From Desulforamulus hydrothermalis Lam5 = DSM 18033 (lineage in GTDB: Bacteria > Bacillota > Desulfotomaculia > Desulfotomaculales > Desulfotomaculaceae), in contig NZ_CAOS01000003.1 in the NCBI RefSeq assembly GCF_000315365.1, positions 1 through 64,000 on the forward strand: a stretch of 64,000 nt of DNA. Direction: 5' to 3'. The notes under the pieces are model-generated. The model was not told where the DNA came from and did no database searches. It saw only the letters and a list, made by a program, of their open reading frames with translations. Shown here piece after piece: positions 59,489-64,000 of this stretch (positions are counted from its first letter, which is position 1; each line of letters opens with the position of its first letter). The position numbers and the translations under genes were made by a program.

Positions 59489-61915
59489 TTAGCATACCCG
59501 GTGAGGTGGGGTGAATTTCTTTAACCGCAGTGCATTGGTAACCACCGACACCGAACTGAAAGCCATGGCCGCCCCGGCCAAAACGGGGTTCAGTAATCCC
59601 AAGGCTGCCACCGGAATGCCAATGGTATTATAAATTAAGGCCCAGAACAGGTTTTGTCGGATGTTTTTCATGGTAGCCCGGGAGAGTGCAATGCTGTCCA
59701 CCACTCCCCACAGGCTGCCGCCAATTAAGGTTATGTCTGCCGCTTCGATGGCCACATCCGTGCCGGTGCCAATGGCAAAACCAACATCTGCCGTAACCAG
59801 GGCCGGCGCATCGTTAATGCCGTCCCCCACCATTCCTACACATTTATTTTGTGCCTGCAGTTCCTTTATTTTGTCTGCCTTTTCTTCCGGCAACACTTCA
59901 GCCAAAATATTTGTAATACCAACCTGAGATGCGACGGAGCGAGCCGTTCTCTGGTTATCGCCGGTAAGCATCCAAACTTCCAGACCCATGTCCAGCAGCA
60001 TTTTCACAGCAGCAGCGGATTCCTCCTTAACTGTATCTGCCACTGCCAGCAGTCCGGCAGGCTGACCGGCCACAGCCATCAGCATAACAGTATTGCCTTG
60101 CTGCTCCAACTCTGCTTTGTCAGCTTCCCAGGAGGAAAAATCAATGCGGTACTGAGTCATTAATTTGTCAGTACCTATGAGAATTTCGTTGCCGTCTGTC
60201 TCAGCTTTAACCCCAAAACCAGGCATTGCTGTGAAGGCAGTTGTCGTATAGGGATTAGTCCCCTGCCCCTCAGCAGCCTCCACAATCGCCTTGGCCAGCG
60301 GGTGTTCCGAATTTCGCTCTACAGCGGCCGCCAGTTGCAACACTTTGGTTGGTTGCCCGTGATATGCGCCTACAGGTATGACCTTGGTAAGTTTGGGCCG
60401 GCCATGGGTGATGGTACCGGTTTTATCTAAAACAATGGCATTCAGACGATGAGCTTTCTCCAAATGTTCGCCGCCTTTGATCAAAATCCCCAATTCTGCA
60501 CCTTTGCCGGTACCCACCATGACTGAGGTTGGTGTGGCCAGGCCAAGGGCGCAGGGACAAGCAATAACCAGCACCGCAGTGGCAGCTAAAAGAGCCTGGG
60601 TTAGCTGACCGGGCTGCCACCACAAGTACCAGAGGGCAAAAGTAACAAAGGCCACAGCCACCACTGCCGGCACAAAATATGCCGCGATAACGTCCGCCAG
60701 CCGTTGGATCGGCGCCTTGCTGCCTTGGGCTGCTTCAACTATGCGAATAATTTGGGCCAGGGCAGTATCTTGCCCTACCCGGGTGGCTTGCAGCTTAAAA
60801 GTTCCCAATTTATTGACAGTGGCGCCTATTACAGTGTCGCCTGGCTGTTTATCGGAGGGTATGCTTTCACCGGTCAGCATACTCTCATCCACTGTGGACG
60901 ATCCTTCAATGACGATACCGTCCACGGGTATCTTTTCACCGGGCCGTACCAGCAGGATATCTCCTACCCGGACATCTTCCACCGGTATTTCCTGTTCGCG
61001 GCCGTCCTGAATAATGACGGCGGTTCTCGCCTGTAATCCCATTAAGCGGCGGATAGCTTCCGAAGTCCTGCCCCGGGCCTGTGCTTCCAGCAGTTTACCC
61101 AGTAAGACCAGGGTAATAATTATCGCACCGGTTTCATAATATATCTCTGTTTGTCCGATCTGTTCCCCCCGGAAAGTGGCCGCCAGGCTGTAAAAGTAAG
61201 CAGCGCTTGTCCCCAGAGCCACCAGGACGGACATGTTGGCACCGCCCCCGCGCAGCGTGCGCCAGGCGTCTTTATAAAAATAGATGCCGGGGCCAAACTG
61301 AACCACCGAAGCAAGGACAAGCTGGGTATAAGGGTGAAAGATCCACAGATCCATGGCCTGATGCCAGCCTGCCAGCATTACTGCCATATAGGCCAGCAGT
61401 GGCAGGGACAGCAGGGCTGAGATACTGAACAGTTTTTTTTGGCGGCTAATTTCCTGCTCCCTCATCTGACGCTCCCGGTCAGGGGTAGCGGACATTTCAG
61501 AAACAGGTGCGTAGCCGGCCTCCCTGACGGCCCGCCGAAGGTCGGCAGGCGTAATTGCCAGCGGATTATACTTGACTACGGCTTTTTCCGTAGCCAGGTT
61601 TACTGTTGCCTGGAAAACACCGGGCAAGCGGTTTAAAACCTTCTCCACCCTGGCCGAGCAGGCTGCGCAAGTCATACCTTGAATTCTTATCTCTGCTTCT
61701 TCCATGGCAACCCCAAAACCGACGGTCTCAATTTTACTGATAATTTCTGCCTGCTTTATTTCCGCAGGGTTATAAACAATGGCAGCAAATTCGCCCGCCA
61801 GATTCACCCGGACCTCGGTCACGCCCGGCAGTTTTCCGAGCGCGCGTTCTAATCTGGCGGAGCAAGCGGCACAGCTCATGCCGGTAACTTTTAAACGGGT
61901 TTCTTCGGTATGCAC
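59489..61915 (-). CDS. copA: Copper-exporting P1B-type ATPase CopA
   Basis: 808 residues. Two N-terminal HMA domains ([17 protein letters not shown] and [17 protein letters not shown]), the transmembrane CPC motif in [12 protein letters not shown], phosphorylation site [11 protein letters not shown] motif in [13 protein letters not shown], and [10 protein letters not shown] near the end. Pumps Cu(I) out of the cell. The start is GTG 61915. It is the first gene of the copA-copZ operon read leftwards. There is no CsoR/CueR regulator beside it. Confidence 0.97.
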   Translation of the reverse strand: MHTEETRLKVTGMSCAACSARLERALGKLPGVTEVRVNLAGEFAAIVYNPAEIKQAEIISKIETVGFGVAMEEAEIRIQGMTCAACSARVEKVLNRLPGVFQATVNLATEKAVVKYNPLAITPADLRRAVREAGYAPVSEMSATPDRERQMREQEISRQKKLFSISALLSLPLLAYMAVMLAGWHQAMDLWIFHPYTQLVLASVVQFGPGIYFYKDAWRTLRGGGANMSVLVALGTSAAYFYSLAATFRGEQIGQTEIYYETGAIIITLVLLGKLLEAQARGRTSEAIRRLMGLQARTAVIIQDGREQEIPVEDVRVGDILLVRPGEKIPVDGIVIEGSSTVDESMLTGESIPSDKQPGDTVIGATVNKLGTFKLQATRVGQDTALAQIIRIVEAAQGSKAPIQRLADVIAAYFVPAVVAVAFVTFALWYLWWQPGQLTQALLAATAVLVIACPCALGLATPTSVMVGTGKGAELGILIKGGEHLEKAHRLNAIVLDKTGTITHGRPKLTKVIPVGAYHGQPTKVLQLAAAVERNSEHPLAKAIVEAAEGQGTNPYTTTAFTAMPGFGVKAETDGNEILIGTDKLMTQYRIDFSSWEADKAELEQQGNTVMLMAVAGQPAGLLAVADTVKEESAAAVKMLLDMGLEVWMLTGDNQRTARSVASQVGITNILAEVLPEEKADKIKELQAQNKCVGMVGDGINDAPALVTADVGFAIGTGTDVAIEAADITLIGGSLWGVVDSIALSRATMKNIRQNLFWALIYNTIGIPVAALGLLNPVLAGAAMAFSSVSVVTNALRLKKFTPPHRVC

Positions 61916-62075
61916 AATTCCACCGTCCCTTGTTAATGGTTAACAAAATATTATAACCGGCCACAGATAAGGTCAATGACAATCCCCTGACTTTTCGATA
62001 GCTGAAGCCAAGCATTGGAGTATAACCGCATCCGATCGGGCCAAAATAATAAAAACCTGGAAAGGGGGTTAAATA

Positions 62076-62243
62076 ATGAAACGACAGAAACCAAAAGAAA
62101 ATTTCGCTGCCGGTAAAAAATTTGTTCAGGAACCCACTGGGTCAGCCACAAAAATTAAGGTTGACGGCCAAGGTGATTATGATTTTTATCAGCCTGCCAA
62201 TACAGGCAATTCGGGCAGCGGCGACAATCCTTTGGCAGAATAA
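62076..62243 (+). CDS. Small hypothetical polar protein
   Basis: 55 residues, low in hydrophobic residues (MKRQKPKENFAAGKKFVQEP, QPANTGNSGSGDNPLAE). ATG 62076 follows AAAGGGGG, a strong ribosome site. Divergent to copA. Not recognised; its composition resembles small coat- or spore-linked peptides in Firmicutes but this is a guess. Confidence 0.5.
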   Translation: MKRQKPKENFAAGKKFVQEPTGSATKIKVDGQGDYDFYQPANTGNSGSGDNPLAE

Positions 62244-62299
62244 ACAAATCCCCGGGACTGTCGGCAAAATTATTACATGACCGTGTTACTAAACCTTTG

Positions 62300-62320
62300 C
62301 CTGGTCAGGTGATGACCAGG
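62300..62320 (+). terminator. Terminator-like hairpin, left of nested-hairpin element copy 2
   Basis: CCTGGTCA / TGACCAGG perfect 8-bp arms, loop GGTGA, no T run. The same arms return on the right side at 62585-62602. Confidence 0.6.
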
Positions 62321-62321
62321 A

Positions 62322-62580
62322 CAGAGTGTCGACAAACATTAGCGGTGGTTTATGATCCCCTTTGGCTCCGGTCTACGCACCGACAGCACTATGATTCGCT
62401 CCGGTCGCCCTTGGGGTCGCCTCAAACGGGCCATCCTGGCCCGGTTCGGCTGGCGCCCACGTCCTGTGGCGCCCCCCAATGGCTCCTTTCGCTCATCAAG
62501 TGCTGTGACCGGTGCTTCGACAAGTCGCCGGCAGGGGACCATAAAACCACCTTACTTTGTTTTAACCCTTTGTCTTCAGT
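62322..62580 (+). repeat. Nested-hairpin element, full copy 2
   Basis: About 259 bases, near-identical to copy 1 and in the same orientation. It keeps the outer inverted repeat (GGTGGTTTATGATCCCC / GGGGACCATAAAACCACC) and both inner hairpins, with one pairing lost in each (AAACGGGCCA and GTGGCGCC) and one change in the 10-bp stem, so the copies have diverged mainly in the stems. Spurious reading frames span it. Confidence 0.85.
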
Positions 62581-62584
62581 CTGG

Positions 62585-62610
62585 CCTGGTCAGGTGACCA
62601 GGAATTTTTC
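62585..62610 (+). terminator. Terminator-like hairpin, right of element copy 2
   Basis: CCTGGTCA / TGACCAGG with only GG as loop, followed by AATTTTTC. It differs from the left copy only by three bases of loop. Confidence 0.65.
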
Positions 62611-62614
62611 TTTT

Positions 62615-63211
62615 TTAGTGAGTCGGCTGTCTGAGACGGAATTCCGCCCCCAATTTCTTGGCCAAAGAGCGGCAGGCCTCAAGATCAACTCCCGGCCATG
62701 CCACCACAGACAAAATTACCCGGGGAATCACACCCACACATTTTTTAACAAAATCCAGCATAGAATAATAGGCCTGCTCACCTTGTACGGGCTGACAAAG
62801 TTTTACATAGGTAGCGGCATCCTGGGCGTTTAACGATATGGAAATAACGTCCACCAATCCGGCCAGCTCCGGCACGATATTGCGCCCGTAAATAAGGTTG
62901 GCCTGCCCGTTAGTGTTTACTCTAATTATTCTTGCCCCTCTCTTTTTTAATTCAGCCGCTGCGCTCCGCACCAGTTCCAACCGGCACAGAGGTTCTCCGT
63001 AACCACAAAAAACAATCTCTTGATAATCTTGCGGATTCGGTACGGCAGCCAATACTTCCTGAACAGACGGTTCTTTGCTAAGCCATAAGTTATAACCAAC
63101 ACCTGTTTTCGTCTGCCGTATGCAAAAGATGCATTTATTATAACACCGGTTGGTAATGTTTAAATACAAGCTGTTACCTATGCAATAACTTACCACAAAT
63201 TCTTTTTCCAT
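62615..63211 (-). CDS. Radical SAM protein (TatD-linked type)
   Basis: 198 residues. LYLNITNRCYNKCIFCIRQT with the CxxxCxxC cluster, FCGYGEPLCRLELVRS and VNTNGQANLIYGRNIVPEL. This short family is often fused to or linked with a TatD nuclease. Its reaction is unknown. ATG 63211 follows AGGGGCAGG. It is divergent to the TIGR04086 protein. No TatD gene is in the window. Confidence 0.85.
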   Translation of the reverse strand: MEKEFVVSYCIGNSLYLNITNRCYNKCIFCIRQTKTGVGYNLWLSKEPSVQEVLAAVPNPQDYQEIVFCGYGEPLCRLELVRSAAAELKKRGARIIRVNTNGQANLIYGRNIVPELAGLVDVISISLNAQDAATYVKLCQPVQGEQAYYSMLDFVKKCVGVIPRVILSVVAWPGVDLEACRSLAKKLGAEFRLRQPTH

Positions 63212-63290
63212 TTAACCTGCCCCTTATCATGTCATAAAATAAACCCTGAAACCATAAAAATATGTTAAAAAGTGTAAGGAGGTAAAAAAT

Positions 63291-63692
63291 ATGGCACTCC
63301 TGAAACAGGAAACACCCGGCACGCCGGTGATCCATTTCTCCTCCGTCTGGCGCGGCACCCTGGTAGCTCTGGTTTTTTCCCTATGCTTAAGTATTTTGGC
63401 CGGACTGGCCTATTATTTTACCGGTTTGTCCGAAAACACCATGCCCTGGGTGGCCGGCGGCATACTTTTTGTCAGTGTGGTTACGGGCAGTGGTTATGCC
63501 GCTAAAAGAGCCCGCAGCAAAGGCTTGTTTAACGGGCTGGGGGTCGGCATCTTCACCTTTATTATTATCTGGCTGCTGGTAGGTTTATTTTTGCCCGGAC
63601 AGGTGTTGCTGCCGGGGGCGTTGAGTAAGTTTGTTTTAACGCTGTTAGCCGGCTCTCTGGGTGGCATGCTTGGTATCGGCCTGGCCTCTTAG
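63291..63692 (+). CDS. TIGR04086 family membrane protein
   Basis: 133 residues, four hydrophobic spans (GTLVALVFSLCLSILAGLAY, WVAGGILFVSVVTGSGYAA, GLGVGIFTFIIIWLLVGLF, LTLLAGSLGGMLGIGLA). The layout matches the small TIGR04086 proteins usual in spore-forming Firmicutes. Function unknown. ATG 63291 follows AAGGAGG. Confidence 0.75.
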   Translation: MALLKQETPGTPVIHFSSVWRGTLVALVFSLCLSILAGLAYYFTGLSENTMPWVAGGILFVSVVTGSGYAAKRARSKGLFNGLGVGIFTFIIIWLLVGLFLPGQVLLPGALSKFVLTLLAGSLGGMLGIGLAS

Positions 63693-63698
63693 CTTTAG

Positions 63699-64000
63699 CT
63701 AAGGGGTCTTTGCTTTCTCGTAATTGACCAGGGGGAGTTTGACGGTAAACGTACTTCCTTTGCCGGGTAGCGACTTGACAGATATTCTGCCGCCGTGGTT
63801 ATCAATGATTTGATAACTTACCGGCAAGCCCAAACCTGTGGCTTCCGGCCGGGTCGTGAAAAAGGGATAAAAAATCTGAGTCATTTTTTCCCTGGGGATA
63901 CCCGTTCCGGTATCTGTAAAGGTAATTTCCATAATATCTTCCGCAGTGAGATAACGGGCCGCTACTGTTAAGGTGCCGCCGTAAGGCATGGCGTGAATGG
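63699..64000 (-). CDS. Sensor histidine kinase, C-terminal ATPase domain (partial)
   Basis: The frame continues off the right edge. It shows N-box remnants IHAMPYGGTL, G1 box FTDTGTGIPREKM, the F box IFYPFFTTRP, G2 box GLGLPVSYQIIDNHGG and tail KGSTFTVKLPLV, the HATPase_c fold. It belongs to an NtrB/AtoS-like kinase by the FFTT-R-x-GTGLGL pattern; sensor domains lie outside the window. Confidence 0.9.
   Translation of the reverse strand, partial: IHAMPYGGTLTVAARYLTAEDIMEITFTDTGTGIPREKMTQIFYPFFTTRPEATGLGLPVSYQIIDNHGGRISVKSLPGKGSTFTVKLPLVNYEKAKTP

Noticed and set aside
62297-62833. 178-residue frame across element copy 2 and the end of the radical SAM gene
   Set aside because: Repeat sequence plus antisense of a clear gene.
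1-64000. CRISPR arrays, rRNA genes, prophage or conjugation modules
   Set aside because: No regularly spaced repeats, no rRNA sequence and no phage or transfer genes were seen.

Overview
The window looks like a chromosome segment of a low-to-mid GC, anaerobic, spore-forming Firmicute of the Desulfotomaculum/Pelotomaculum type (Peptococcaceae). This rests on gene content: an SpoVB-like flippase and a small acid-soluble spore-type protein, a LexA of Gram-positive type, two-subunit class I fumarase, Bacillus-type succinate dehydrogenase, a monomeric [FeFe] hydrogenase, a tungsten-cofactor radical SAM maturase remnant and an atypical thioredoxin reductase. The species is not determined.

Layout. 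1-292: end of an IS66-family element. 349-2498: lexA and a divergent PAS/sigma-54 activator. 2500-10250: C4-dicarboxylate metabolism block (fumarase alpha/beta, ATP-type PEP carboxykinase, sdhCAB, mdh) with a near-perfect sigma-54 promoter and tandem upstream sites before fumarase. 10378-18939: orphan OmpR-type regulator, then two YeiH-family anion exporters, each followed by a tiny single-membrane-span protein, flanking an operon of histidine kinase, NarL-type regulator and a kinase-less PAS sensor. 19046-22542: small membrane protein, FapA-like DUF342 protein, CopZ-N-like Fe-S protein, phosphoesterase. 22700-32760: arsenic-related region (two ArsR regulators, Acr3 pump, ArsP-like permease) that contains much decay: a frameshifted and truncated arsM, a DUF6544 gene split by a complete IS21 element, a ferredoxin gene with an internal deletion, and a beheaded radical SAM maturase. 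32860-45170: amidohydrolase, PLP decarboxylase, glycosyltransferase, ComFB, phosphofructokinase, LivJ-like binding protein, UPF0182, D-Ala-D-Ala ligase. 45611-52320: [FeFe] hydrogenase, tRNA-Trp, EF-G-like GTPase, SpoVB. 52354-57520: SurE, YpmA, FolE and a queuosine operon whose queC is broken. 57720-64000: acetyltransferase, thioredoxin-reductase-like protein, CopZ/CopA copper export, radical SAM protein, TIGR04086 membrane protein and the end of a histidine kinase.

The most unusual things are: (1) a ~260 bp dispersed element with nested perfect hairpins, present in two full copies (47022-47283, 62322-62580) and three relics, each full copy being bracketed by two copies of the local terminator-like hairpin; (2) the repeated pairing of a YeiH transporter with a 41-47 residue single-span protein sharing a D-Y-x3-S-L-x-L core; (3) a perfect 24-bp inverted repeat in the divergent promoter region beside the second YeiH locus; (4) the sigma-54 control region of the fumarase block, where the only well placed start codon is ATT; (5) an IS21 insertion whose removal restores an exact reading frame.

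All family names come from reading the sequence and memory of protein families; no search was run.
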